Positions 44,189 through 53,333 of a stretch of DNA of 64,000 nucleotides are shown here, one piece after another (position 1 is the first letter of the stretch; every line of letters begins with the position of its first letter). The position numbers and the translations under genes were made by a program. The stretch is from Bacteroidota bacterium (GTDB taxonomy: Bacteria; Bacteroidota; Bacteroidia; Chitinophagales; Chitinophagaceae). The notes below the pieces were generated by a model, which was given only the letters and a program-made list of their open reading frames with translations, was not told the origin of the DNA and did no database searches. Location: NCBI GenBank assembly GCA_018267915.1, contig JAFDXN010000060.1:124001-188000 (forward strand), written 5' to 3'.

Positions 44189-47100
44189 TATTTCAGCAGC
44201 TTTCTCTGTGTTCTCCCATCTGCTGAAACCGCTTCTATGATATATAGGCCGGATGCAAGGTTCGCAGGGGTAGTCCATTGCAGGTGGTTAATACCTGCTG
44301 TAACATTGCGGGTAAATGATGCAATACGCCTGCCGCTTATATCGCTAACTGTGAAGGATGCAAAGCCGGCAGCAGGCGAATTCATATCTATATTTATTGC
44401 ATCACCCGTGCGGAAATAGCTCGGATAAATATTCAACCATGATGAAGATGCCGAGTTGATATGTTGCACATCGTTCGGATTGTATATGATCAGTGATGCT
44501 GCACAGATATCGGGCACGCCGTAGCCAAGCTGGTTAGTTGGGCTCAGATAGTGATTGGCGCTGCTATCAATGGCCTTACGGATGGTGAAAGGCGTATAAG
44601 GGTTCGGGCTATATTGCATGAGACAGGCAGCCCATCCTGCGATCTGCGGCACGGCAAATGAAGTGCCGTCGTAAGGGCCGAATGTATTCCCGGGCATGAA
44701 AACCTGTGCGCTAACGCCTTGTGCGCAAACATCGGGCTTTATGCGGCCTGCGGCGTTAGGACCGTAACCAGTAAAGCCCGCGGCGTTACCGGCGTTATTA
44801 ACAGCACCAACTGTAAGTGCGCTGTCTGCATCGCCGGGCGTAAGGATGTAATGCCAGGCAGTATTGCCCTCGTTGCCGGCAGTGATGGTGCATAGTATAC
44901 CCTTGGAAGTGGCTGTGTTCGCAGCCTTAGCTACGCTTGTGGTAATGCCGTCGAAGTCAGCATAAACAAAACTGGTGAAAGGCGGATCGAATTGATTATA
45001 GCCAAGAGATGTGGTTATGATATCTGAGCCAAGGCTGTCGGCGCGTTCCATGGCTGCTTCCATATTGTCGAGTTCTATCGGTTGCTCTGTGCGGGTATCC
45101 TCAGACGTATATAATGCATATTGCGCCAGGGGTGCTGAACCTACGAAACTGTCGGGTACATAACCGGCCATTGTTGAAAGCACCATAGTGCCGTGGTCGG
45201 AACTGCGGTAAACAGAGTCGATGTGATACACAAAATTGAAAGAATCGATGAGCCTGCCCGATTGCCTGAGGCTATCGAAGCCAAAGTGCGTGTCGGCGCC
45301 GCTAAAGCCCTGATCGATGACTGCGATCAATTTATTTTGTCCTTTAAAGCCCTGATCATGCAGGCAATCGCCGTTCACCAGGTGTGTCTGCGCCCAGCTG
45401 ATATTGTAGTAAGAAGGCTGACCTGTGGCCTTCGTTCCCTTATGCGCATATTCTGATCCGAATTTGCCGACACCGCTCTGCTTAAGGTGCAATGCGGTAT
45501 CGTAGTGAGCCACATAAGTTACAGCCGAAATGTAGGGTTTGTTTTGCAGGTTAAGTATCTGCGATGAGTCTGTAAGAAGTACCACGCAGTTATTGTGCCA
45601 GCGCGATGTGGTATGCAATACACCACCGGTGAGGGACAGCACGCTATCTACATATGCAGGCGATACCGGCAGGTCTGAGCTATCAACAGCAATGCCCTGG
45701 GCTGTCCGCCTGTCGAGTGCGCGCTGCGAAAGAAATGCAAGCGGAGCGTTGATGGGGAGTGTGCCGTTCTTATTAGTAAATGAGACCCTGAATGCCCACT
45801 GTGGTGGCGGCGTGTTGAGATAGTCAATGATCGTAGTTGCCGCGCAAACATCGGGTATGCCATATCCTATTTGCAAGCCCGGGTTGAGATACTGGCTGGC
45901 GCTACTATCGAGCGCCCTGCGTACCACTCCCGGTTTAGTACCGGGTGCATATTGCAGGAGGCACGCCACCCAGCCTGCCATCTGTGGCGTGGCAAAGGAG
46001 GTGCCACTGCCCGAGCCCAGCGTATTGCCGGGATTCAGGATATTGGCAGGTGCTCCCTGCGCGCTAACATTGGGCTTTACCATGCCTACATAGTTTGGTC
46101 CGTAACTACTGAAGCCGGCGGGATTGCCGGAGGGGTCTACAGCGCCTATTGTAATGACACTATCTCCATCGGCCGGCGTCATGATATAGTGCCATGGGCT
46201 TGTGCCCTGGTTGCCCGCTGCATTTACGAAAGCCAGACCTTTTCGCGAAGCTATATTGGCGCCACGTGCCGCTATGGTGGATACGCCGTCAAGGTCAGAA
46301 TAGCTAAGATCATTACCCACATTGGCTGGTGCATCGAAAGTGCTGTAGTCGAGCGATACAGATACCACATCGGCGCCCAGGCTATCGGCGCGTTCGGCAC
46401 CCGCGATGAGGTTGTCCATCTCGATAGCTTGCTCGGAGCTATTATCTTCGGTGATGTAGAGTGCAAACTGGGCCAGCGGAGCAGTGCCTACGAAGCTGTC
46501 GGGTATGTAGCCGGCAATTGTAGAAAGGCACTCACTGCCATGATAAGAACTATTGTAAACAGACGTATTTTTCTTTACGAAATTGAAAGTGTCGATCAGG
46601 CGTCCCTGCGCTCTCAAGCTGTCGAAAACAAAGTGAGTATCGACCTCGAGAAAGCCCTCGTCCATTACCACTATCAGCATTCCCTGGCCCTTATAGCCCA
46701 TATCGTGCAGGCAGTCTCCATTAACCATGTGTACCTGATTCCAGGTAAGGTCATAATAAGAGGGCTGTCCGGTACTCTTGGCTAGCGGATGTGTTTGTTC
46801 GGAATTGAATTTGGGATTTCCATTGCTTTTATTGTGCAGACCGCTGCCATAATATGCGATCCACTTAACTGACGAAATGTATGGTTTGTTTTGCAGGTTA
46901 AGTATCTGGGTTGAATCAGTGAGGAGGACCACACATTCATTCAGCCATTTGGAAGTAAGATGCATTACGCCACCTGTAAGCGTGAGTACGCTATCGACAT
47001 AAGCCGGTGATACCGGCAGATCGAGACTATCAATAACGATTGCCTGGTTTGCGCGGCGATTGAGCGCACGCTGCGACAGAAATGACAATGGATTATTGAT

Positions 47101-47223
47101 ATTGAGGGTGCCGTTCTTATTTGTAAATGTTACCCGGAAAGCCCATTGGGGAGGCAGGGCTTTTGCTGCGCCGCAAAAAAGTAAAACACATACCAGTGTG
47201 AGTACAAAACCACTTTTTATCAT
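44185..47223 (-). CDS. Double-domain subtilase (S8) with T9SS sorting domain
   Basis: 1012 residues encoding two complete S8 serine proteases in one chain. Signal peptide 1-22. Unit 1 covers ~23-470 (Asp188 in VMDEGF, His228 in YHGSE, oxyanion Asn in AAGNQG, Ser409 in GTSFATPQ). Unit 2 covers ~472-915 (Asp637, His677, AGNEG, Ser855 in GTSFAVPQ). A single type A sorting domain follows (~928-1012). The units are close paralogues: both open PPQWAFRV-x-FTNKNGTL and share YVDSVL-x-LTGGV and PSYY-x-x-x-W. Unit 1 lacks a sorting domain and unit 2 lacks a signal peptide, consistent with fusion of tandem genes. It lies downstream of a third copy (47278-48963) in the same direction. Confidence 0.92.
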   Translation of the reverse strand: MIKSGFVLTLVCVLLFCGAAKALPPQWAFRVTFTNKNGTLNINNPLSFLSQRALNRRANQAIVIDSLDLPVSPAYVDSVLTLTGGVMHLTSKWLNECVVLLTDSTQILNLQNKPYISSVKWIAYYGSGLHNKSNGNPKFNSEQTHPLAKSTGQPSYYDLTWNQVHMVNGDCLHDMGYKGQGMLIVVMDEGFLEVDTHFVFDSLRAQGRLIDTFNFVKKNTSVYNSSYHGSECLSTIAGYIPDSFVGTAPLAQFALYITEDNSSEQAIEMDNLIAGAERADSLGADVVSVSLDYSTFDAPANVGNDLSYSDLDGVSTIAARGANIASRKGLAFVNAAGNQGTSPWHYIMTPADGDSVITIGAVDPSGNPAGFSSYGPNYVGMVKPNVSAQGAPANILNPGNTLGSGSGTSFATPQMAGWVACLLQYAPGTKPGVVRRALDSSASQYLNPGLQIGYGIPDVCAATTIIDYLNTPPPQWAFRVSFTNKNGTLPINAPLAFLSQRALDRRTAQGIAVDSSDLPVSPAYVDSVLSLTGGVLHTTSRWHNNCVVLLTDSSQILNLQNKPYISAVTYVAHYDTALHLKQSGVGKFGSEYAHKGTKATGQPSYYNISWAQTHLVNGDCLHDQGFKGQNKLIAVIDQGFSGADTHFGFDSLRQSGRLIDSFNFVYHIDSVYRSSDHGTMVLSTMAGYVPDSFVGSAPLAQYALYTSEDTRTEQPIELDNMEAAMERADSLGSDIITTSLGYNQFDPPFTSFVYADFDGITTSVAKAANTATSKGILCTITAGNEGNTAWHYILTPGDADSALTVGAVNNAGNAAGFTGYGPNAAGRIKPDVCAQGVSAQVFMPGNTFGPYDGTSFAVPQIAGWAACLMQYSPNPYTPFTIRKAIDSSANHYLSPTNQLGYGVPDICAASLIIYNPNDVQHINSASSSWLNIYPSYFRTGDAINIDMNSPAAGFASFTVSDISGRRIASFTRNVTAGINHLQWTTPANLASGLYIIEAVSADGRTQRKLLKY

Positions 47224-47277
47224 ACCGAAAATTAGCTAAAAACCGCCATATATAAGGCGTTAATTTTGGGCGTACGA

Positions 47278-48963
47278 TCAATATTTAATAATGCGCGCCA
47301 TGTAAGTACCCTTAGAGGCAGCGGCATGAAAGATATAAACACCCGCCGGAAGATTTTGCGGGATAGCGATGCCGGTTGACACCCTGCCATTGCCCGGAGA
47401 AAATGAAGCACGTTGCAGGATATGGCCGCTGATGTCGGTGAGGGAATAATCAATGATTTCCTTAGTGGTCAGTGTCGTGACGAGGGACAGGCTAATTTCA
47501 GCCCCGACATATGTGGGGTATATGGTTATCCAATCCTGGGAAACCAGCGGCAGGGGCGCCTCAAGCAGTTGCCCCAGTGTTGTACTTGCGGTACAAAAGT
47601 CGGGGATGCCGTATCCGATCTGCACGCCGGGATTGTTGTAGTGATCGGCGCTGGAATTGATGGACTTGCGCAACTGGTATGGCAGGGCCTGGGGATATGC
47701 CTGCAGCAGGCAAGCAGCCCAACCTGCGATCTGTGGAGTGGAAAATGAGGTGCCGTTCAGCGTCGTGTAATTACCACTGCCGGTGAATACATTTGCGGGA
47801 TCGCCCTGGCTGCAAATATCGGGTTTGGTAATGCCCGCTGAATTGGGGCCATATCCACTAAATGAAGCAATGTTTTTAGAAGGATCTACAGCTCCGACAG
47901 TAAGTGCGCTATCTGCATCGCCCGGCGTCAAAATGTAATTCCATGAATCTCCCCCCTCATTGCCTGCAGTAATAACAAAAAAGATACCCTTTTTTACTGC
48001 CATATTAGCTCCGCGTGCCGCTATGGTCGAGACGCCGTTAAGGTCAGCGTAAGTGAGATCGGCTGCATGAAAGTCTGTGAAAATGTTGTAGCCAAGCGAA
48101 GAGGTTATTATGTCGGCCCCAATACTGTCGGCACGTTCGGCGGCAGCCACCATGTTGTCCATCTCAATAGGCTGCTCTGTCTGCGTATCTTCTGTTATGT
48201 ACAGGACATAATCGGCCTGCGGAGCTGAACCGATGAACGTATTGGGCACTTCGCCCGCTATGGTTGATAATGCAGAAGTGCCGTGCAAGGAGTAGCCATA
48301 CACATTACTGAACTTGTGTACAAAGTTCCAGGTTTCCAGCAGGCGGCCGGATTGCCTGAGATTATTAAAGCCGGGATGAGTGTCTACATCCGTGAAGCCT
48401 TCGTCGAGCACAGCTATCAGTTTGTTTTGCCCTTTAAAGCCCTGGTCGTGCAGGCAGTCGCCATGCACCATTGTAGTTTGGTTCCAGGTGAGATTATAAT
48501 AGCCTGGCTGTCCCGTACCTTTCGCTGCTGCAGTTTGCATTTCACCGGCAAACTTTCCGGTGTATGCAGGTTTGTTATGAAGGTTGCCGGCGTAGTAAGC
48601 AATGTATTTTACAGATGTGACGTAAGGTTTATTCTGTATCAGCGAAATTTTGGAAGAGTCTGTCAGGAGCACCACGCAATCGTTCAGCCAGCGCGATGTA
48701 ACGTGTAACACGCCGCTCGTGGTGGCCAGTACATCGTTGATGTAAACGGGTGATACAGGAAGGTCAGCACTGTCGACTGCGATACCGTGCGCCGAGCGAC
48801 GGTCGAGTGCGCGCTGAGAAAGAAAAGCAGTAGGATTATTCAGATCGAGTGTGCCATTCTTATTTGCAAAGGTGATGCGGAATGCCCATTGTGTAGCAGT
48901 AGCATTGCCGGCTATCAGAACAAAAAGTAAAACACAACACGAAGCAATCCCCCACTTTTTCAT
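47278..48963 (-). CDS. Single-domain subtilase (S8) with T9SS sorting domain
   Basis: 561 residues. Signal peptide 1-23, then WAFRITFANKNGTLDLNNP, the same opening as the neighbouring double protease. The triad is complete: Asp in AVLDEGFTDVDTH, His in YSLHGTSALSTIAG and Ser in NGTSFSTPQIAGW, with the oxyanion Asn in ITAGNEGG. A C-terminal type A sorting domain follows (~475-561, IYPTYVGAEISLS ... AGVYIFHAA). Expected to be a surface or secreted protease exported by the type IX system. It lies 10 bases downstream of a lipoprotein gene and 54 bases upstream of its fused paralogue, so the three are likely one transcript. Confidence 0.92.
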   Translation of the reverse strand: MKKWGIASCCVLLFVLIAGNATATQWAFRITFANKNGTLDLNNPTAFLSQRALDRRSAHGIAVDSADLPVSPVYINDVLATTSGVLHVTSRWLNDCVVLLTDSSKISLIQNKPYVTSVKYIAYYAGNLHNKPAYTGKFAGEMQTAAAKGTGQPGYYNLTWNQTTMVHGDCLHDQGFKGQNKLIAVLDEGFTDVDTHPGFNNLRQSGRLLETWNFVHKFSNVYGYSLHGTSALSTIAGEVPNTFIGSAPQADYVLYITEDTQTEQPIEMDNMVAAAERADSIGADIITSSLGYNIFTDFHAADLTYADLNGVSTIAARGANMAVKKGIFFVITAGNEGGDSWNYILTPGDADSALTVGAVDPSKNIASFSGYGPNSAGITKPDICSQGDPANVFTGSGNYTTLNGTSFSTPQIAGWAACLLQAYPQALPYQLRKSINSSADHYNNPGVQIGYGIPDFCTASTTLGQLLEAPLPLVSQDWITIYPTYVGAEISLSLVTTLTTKEIIDYSLTDISGHILQRASFSPGNGRVSTGIAIPQNLPAGVYIFHAAASKGTYMARIIKY

Positions 48964-48973
48964 AACAGCAATA

Positions 48974-49714
48974 TTAGTTATGGTCCGATGCGCGCATGAT
49001 CACCGAGTAACCTTCGCGGCAGGTATTGACGCCGGAAGAGTCGGGCTGCTGCACCCAATGCGTTAATTCGCGATAGATCATGCCTACATTTTTGGCATAT
49101 ACTTCTTTCGCGTAAGTTCTATAAGAATAAGAGCCAGGGCCATCGGTCGTATTGAGCGATTTGTCGGCCTGGTTCACTGTTACGGTATTATCGAAGTTAG
49201 CTAACCCGGTATTGTATGGCTGGCCTACGTTTGCATATGAGTAAGTCCAGTCGGTAAAATAGGTATAATCCTGATCGGCAGTAGGAATATAGCTATTGCC
49301 GTTCCAGTAAAGACCGTCCACTACCGGGAAGATCAATTTAATGAACTTCAGGTTGCTCTGCTGGTATTCAATGCTGGTCTCGGTAGGCGTAACAAGGATG
49401 TTGCCTTGTGTTTGCCATGAAGAGCTGTCGGCACGACGCTGACGGATCTCTACCCTGTAAGACCGGTGCATACTATCGTCGCTGAAGGTGTCAGCCACAG
49501 TGTAGCGCAGCAGCCACGTAGTCTGGCGCACGGAGCAATCGAAGCTGCTCCATATAGTAGAATCCACGCGGTATTCCACGTATTTGCCTAACTCGAGGGG
49601 AAAATATGCCTTGGTTTGTACCGAATCGTTATTGACGGTTTGCTTACGGCAAGAGGAAATGAAAGAAGATATAGCTATTGCCAGTATGCCGACAAGTAAA
49701 AATTTTCTATTCAT
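48974..49714 (-). CDS. Lipoprotein of unknown function upstream of the subtilases
   Basis: 246 residues from the ATG at 49714 (a TTG at 49726 adds four). The N-terminus is a lipoprotein signal (NRKFLLVGILAIAISSFISSC) with Cys about residue 21. The mature part is beta-rich, with repeated patterns such as YFPLELGKYVEYRVDST and VSYSY/YTYF strands, and resembles other Bacteroidota lipoproteins without a named domain. No catalytic motif is seen. Its stop is 10 bases before the subtilase start, so it may be produced with the proteases, perhaps as an anchor, inhibitor or chaperone. That role is only positional inference. Confidence 0.72.
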   Translation of the reverse strand: MNRKFLLVGILAIAISSFISSCRKQTVNNDSVQTKAYFPLELGKYVEYRVDSTIWSSFDCSVRQTTWLLRYTVADTFSDDSMHRSYRVEIRQRRADSSSWQTQGNILVTPTETSIEYQQSNLKFIKLIFPVVDGLYWNGNSYIPTADQDYTYFTDWTYSYANVGQPYNTGLANFDNTVTVNQADKSLNTTDGPGSYSYRTYAKEVYAKNVGMIYRELTHWVQQPDSSGVNTCREGYSVIMRASDHN

Positions 49715-49841
49715 AATATTAGACAAATGCTGTTTCTATCCCGTAAATATAACTAAAGAAACGAAAAGTAGTATGTTATTACAATTACATAAATATACGA
49801 TCTTTTCGCAATAAAACAAAACGGAAAAAGAGTATTTCGTC

Positions 49842-50936
49842 CTAAATACCCAGCCTGATGACGCCGCCTGCAATCACATCATCGCCTTCGTAAAAGACAG
49901 CTGACTGACCAGGAGCTATGCTGTTGACTGCGTGATCGAAGAGGACTTCCACACCGTTGGCAGTAGGTGTCAAAGTGCTTTCAGTACCCGGGTCTCTATA
50001 ACGGATGCGGGTGACTGCCTGCATGCCGTTGGGTATGGTGCTGTATTTGACCATATTAAGACCGGAAACCAGCATTTTGCTTTGTTGCAATTCATGTGCC
50101 TCACCCAATACAATTGTATTGGTTTCAGGGACGATACGGGTAACGAACATTGGTTTGCCCAAAGCAATATCGAGGCCTTTGCGCTGCCCAATAGTATAAA
50201 AAGGATAGCCCCGGTGTGTGCCCACTTTACTGCCGTCAGCCAATACGAAATCGCCACCTTCCACTTCAGCTTCCAGTTCCGGCAACTGCCTCTTCAGGAA
50301 GCCGCGGTAATCGTTATCGGGCACAAAGCATATTTCATAGCTTTCTGCCTTTTTGGAAAGTTCCTTGTAGCCAAGATCGTAAGCCAATTGCCTTACTTCG
50401 GTCTTGAGCATATCTCCAAGAGGGTAGAGGCTGCGGCTGAGGCAGTCCTGTCCAAGGCCCCAAAGCACATAACTCTGGTCTTTGGTGAGATCCCTGGCCT
50501 TTGATAACACATAACGGCTATTTTCTTCGCGCACTTTTACATAGTGCCCTGTGGCTATGTAGTCGCAATCAAGCGCATTGGCACGCTTCAGCAGGGCAGC
50601 CCATTTGATGTGGGTATTGCACAGTACGCAGGGATTAGGGGTGCGGCCCGCGATGTATTCATCGACAAAATTCCGGATCACAAAATCGCCGAATTCTTCG
50701 CGGATATCGAGGATATAATGAGGAAACCCATGTTCCACAGCTGCCATACGGGCATCGTTGAATGAGTCAAGATTGCAGCAGCCGGTTTCTTTCTTGCCAC
50801 CACCTGAAGCAGCATAGTCCCATGTTTTCATGGTAATTCCCACTACCTCATAACCCTGGTTGTGAAGCATCAGGGCGGTGACCGTACTGTCAATACCACC
50901 GCTCATGGCTACCAATACCTTTCCATTCCTGCTCAT
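49842..50936 (-). CDS. mnmA: tRNA-specific 2-thiouridylase MnmA
   Basis: 364 residues from the ATG at 50936 (the longer frame from 50969 passes through the promoter). MnmA puts the 2-thio group on the wobble uridine of tRNA-Lys, -Glu and -Gln. The PP-loop motif AMSGGIDST binds ATP near the N-terminus. The two catalytic cysteines lie in NPCVLCN (~residue 105) and YEICFVPDNDYRGFL (~205). The RNA-binding middle and the C-terminal beta-barrel ending FYEGDDVIAGGVIRL are present. The gene is divergent from aroB across a ~97-base promoter region. Confidence 0.94.
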   Translation of the reverse strand: MSRNGKVLVAMSGGIDSTVTALMLHNQGYEVVGITMKTWDYAASGGGKKETGCCNLDSFNDARMAAVEHGFPHYILDIREEFGDFVIRNFVDEYIAGRTPNPCVLCNTHIKWAALLKRANALDCDYIATGHYVKVREENSRYVLSKARDLTKDQSYVLWGLGQDCLSRSLYPLGDMLKTEVRQLAYDLGYKELSKKAESYEICFVPDNDYRGFLKRQLPELEAEVEGGDFVLADGSKVGTHRGYPFYTIGQRKGLDIALGKPMFVTRIVPETNTIVLGEAHELQQSKMLVSGLNMVKYSTIPNGMQAVTRIRYRDPGTESTLTPTANGVEVLFDHAVNSIAPGQSAVFYEGDDVIAGGVIRLGI

Positions 50937-50945
50937 AATAGGCTG

Positions 50946-50953
50946 CAAATTTA
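50946..50953 (-). promoter_or_regulatory. -7 promoter element of mnmA
   Basis: TAAATTTG on the minus strand is an exact -7 match, 9 bases before the ATG at 50936, and lies inside the longer reading frame, which is why the shorter start is preferred. Confidence 0.6.
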
Positions 50954-51016
50954 CGAATAAGCGGGTCAATATGCTGATTTAGCTTGTTTATAAGCAAATA
51001 GAGCGCATATAAAGAG

Positions 51017-51024
51017 TAAATTTG
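51017..51024 (+). promoter_or_regulatory. -7 promoter element of the aroB-aroA-aroC operon
   Basis: TAAATTTG is an exact -7 match ending 9 bases before the ATG at 51034. The TTG that would start a four-residue-longer AroB is part of this element. Confidence 0.62.
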
Positions 51025-51033
51025 GCGCATCTT

Positions 51034-52074
51034 ATGCAGTTTTCTGTTTCATTTACGGGAGGTGAGGTGCAATATTTATTAGGCGCGGAATTTGCCCGAT
51101 ATGCCGGACTTGTACCCACAGACAACTGTATCTTTATTACAGACGACAATATTGCCCGGCTGTGTGCTGAAAGGCTGGAAGGTAAAAAGATAATAGTAAT
51201 CCCTGCCGGTGAAGCGCACAAAAGGCTGGATACTGTGGAAACCATCATCAATGAACTGCTGAAAATGGGAGCTCAAAGGGGTACTTATCTCGTTGGGGTA
51301 GGCGGGGGCGTGGTAACCGATATTGCCGGGTTTGTCGCTTCTGTTTACATGCGGGGCGTTCAATTTGGCTTTATACCTACGACATTGCTGGGAATGGTGG
51401 ACGCATCAATCGGAGGCAAAAACGGCGTAGATGTTGGTTTGTATAAAAATGTCGCGGGTAGCTTCAGACAGCCGCAATTCATATTGTATGACACTTCTTT
51501 TTTGGTGACGCTTCCTGACGAGGAATGGCGCAATGGTTTTGCCGAGATCATCAAATACGCCTGTGTGTTCGACAAAGATATGTTTGACGAATTGGCGCGG
51601 CATGATATCAGCTTCTATCGAAGTAATGAGATAGCGTTGCAGGAACTGATAGCAAAATGTGTGGATATTAAGAATAAAGTGGTGCTAGCTGATGAGACGG
51701 AGCAGGATGAACGGAAACTACTCAACTTCGGGCATACATTAGGGCATGCTATCGAGAATATGTACGCGCTGTCGCATGGTCAGGCTATCAGCATAGGTAT
51801 GGTAGCTGCGTGCTTTATAGCCGAAGATGTAGCGAGGCTCGATGTAAATGTCCGGGAGCAGCTGAGCGCTTTGCTGAACAGATACGGGCTACCAATAACT
51901 ATAGCTTTCGATATCACTAGCGTGATGGACGTTCTGATGAAGGATAAAAAAAGGTTGGGAAACCAGATTGGTTATATTTTGCCGGAAACGATAGGGCACG
52001 CAGTAATTCATAAACTGACAGAACAACAGATAAGGCAAGGATTAAAGCGGATGCAAGATGCAATTGGTCGTTAA
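51034..52074 (+). CDS. aroB: 3-dehydroquinate synthase
   Basis: 346 residues from the ATG at 51034. AroB closes DAHP to 3-dehydroquinate in the shikimate pathway using NAD and a divalent metal. Motifs GVGGGVVTDIAGFVASVYMRGV, PTTLLGMVDASIGGKNGVD and NFGHTLGHAIEN (metal His) are complete. First gene of a three-gene aromatic operon; aroA begins inside its last codons (17-base overlap), which suggests coupled translation. Confidence 0.95.
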   Translation: MQFSVSFTGGEVQYLLGAEFARYAGLVPTDNCIFITDDNIARLCAERLEGKKIIVIPAGEAHKRLDTVETIINELLKMGAQRGTYLVGVGGGVVTDIAGFVASVYMRGVQFGFIPTTLLGMVDASIGGKNGVDVGLYKNVAGSFRQPQFILYDTSFLVTLPDEEWRNGFAEIIKYACVFDKDMFDELARHDISFYRSNEIALQELIAKCVDIKNKVVLADETEQDERKLLNFGHTLGHAIENMYALSHGQAISIGMVAACFIAEDVARLDVNVREQLSALLNRYGLPITIAFDITSVMDVLMKDKKRLGNQIGYILPETIGHAVIHKLTEQQIRQGLKRMQDAIGR

Positions 52075-53332
52075 CCCAGGTGAAATAAAAGGAACAATTA
52101 AAGCAGTTCCGTCGAAGAGCATGATGCAGCGTGTATGTGCTGCAGCTTTGTTGCACAAAGGCACAACAGTGATCCATAATCCAGGTGTATCTGAAGATGA
52201 TAAAGCAGCGCTTGGGATCATTCAACAGTTGGGTGCCAGGGTAATTGAGCAAGAGGCGAGTATTATTGTCCATAGTGGCGGACTATCACCGGTAACCGAT
52301 AATATTTTCTGCGGCGAGAGTGGGTTATCGACGCGGCTATTCACCCCTATAGCTGCGCTGAGTGAGCAGCCTATACGCATAGACGGTAAAGGCAGCCTGC
52401 TGCAAAGGCCAATGAATGAACTGGGGCATATATTGCCGGAGTTGGGAGTACATGTGCGCGGCTTTATTGGTAAAGTGCCTTTCGAAGTGCAGGGTCCCTT
52501 GCAAGCCAGGTCGATCAAAATAGATGGCTATGTCAGTTCGCAGTACCTGAGCGGTTTGCTTTTTGCATACTGCTTTTCTGCTAAAGAGGATGTTGTGATC
52601 ACAGTGGATGAGTTGAGAAGCAAACCTTATGTGGATATGACGTTGCAAGTGCTTGAGCGTTTTGGCCGGCCGGTGATCAACCAGGATTACAAGGAATTCT
52701 ATATCCGGCCAGCGTCATTTTTTGATGAAGCACAGGTAGATATAACCATCGAAGGAGACTGGAGCAGTGCAGCGATATTCCTTGTTGCTGGCGCTATCGC
52801 GGGGGAAGTAACAGTAGCGGGGCTAAACGTAACATCAGTTCAGGCTGACAAGTTTATTCTGAGACTTTTGGAAGATGCTGGGGCTGATGTTTGTATCGAG
52901 GATGGCAAAATAAGATGTAGGCGGAGCATATTAAAACCAATAGAAACCGATCTGCGTGATTGCCCGGATATTTTCCCCGCGGCTGCAATATTAGCCAGCT
53001 GTTGTGAAGAAGAGAGTTACCTGAGCGGCCTGCACCGGTTATGGCACAAGGAGAGCAACCGCGCCGAGAGCATTGCCGAAATGTTGCTGCAATTTGACGT
53101 ATTTTTCTCTATAGAAGATGATATGCTGTGCATAGCCGGTGAAAAGCCATTGTGGGGCTGTTATATTGACTCGTATAATGATCACCGCATCGTGATGGCA
53201 GCGGCGATCGGCGCATTGCGGGCCGACAGCAGGGTAATGATTGACAATGCGGAGGCAGTGAATAAATCGTACCCCGGTTTTTTTGACGCGCTCGATGCGC
53301 TGGGTGTGGAATATTATTTAAAAAACGACTAG
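52058..53332 (+). CDS. aroA: 3-phosphoshikimate 1-carboxyvinyltransferase (EPSP synthase)
   Basis: 424 residues. AroA joins phosphoenolpyruvate to shikimate-3-phosphate, the penultimate step before chorismate synthase. PSKSMMQRVCAAALL at the N-terminus corresponds to the S3P/PEP-binding loop (usually P-x-S-K-S-x-x-x-R). GESGLSTRLFTPIAALSE and SYNDHRIVMAAAIGAL follow family patterns. Sequence is more divergent than the E. coli type and agrees with the usual Bacteroidota length. It overlaps aroB by 17 bases, and aroC begins 1 base after the stop, so all three are translationally packed. Confidence 0.92.
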   Translation: MQLVVNPGEIKGTIKAVPSKSMMQRVCAAALLHKGTTVIHNPGVSEDDKAALGIIQQLGARVIEQEASIIVHSGGLSPVTDNIFCGESGLSTRLFTPIAALSEQPIRIDGKGSLLQRPMNELGHILPELGVHVRGFIGKVPFEVQGPLQARSIKIDGYVSSQYLSGLLFAYCFSAKEDVVITVDELRSKPYVDMTLQVLERFGRPVINQDYKEFYIRPASFFDEAQVDITIEGDWSSAAIFLVAGAIAGEVTVAGLNVTSVQADKFILRLLEDAGADVCIEDGKIRCRRSILKPIETDLRDCPDIFPAAAILASCCEEESYLSGLHRLWHKESNRAESIAEMLLQFDVFFSIEDDMLCIAGEKPLWGCYIDSYNDHRIVMAAAIGALRADSRVMIDNAEAVNKSYPGFFDALDALGVEYYLKND

Positions 53333-53333
53333 T

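Noticed and set aside
45871..46785. A 304-residue + strand ORF
   Set aside because: It lies entirely antisense to the first half of the double subtilase, whose catalytic motifs are clear. No family features are seen in the antisense product.
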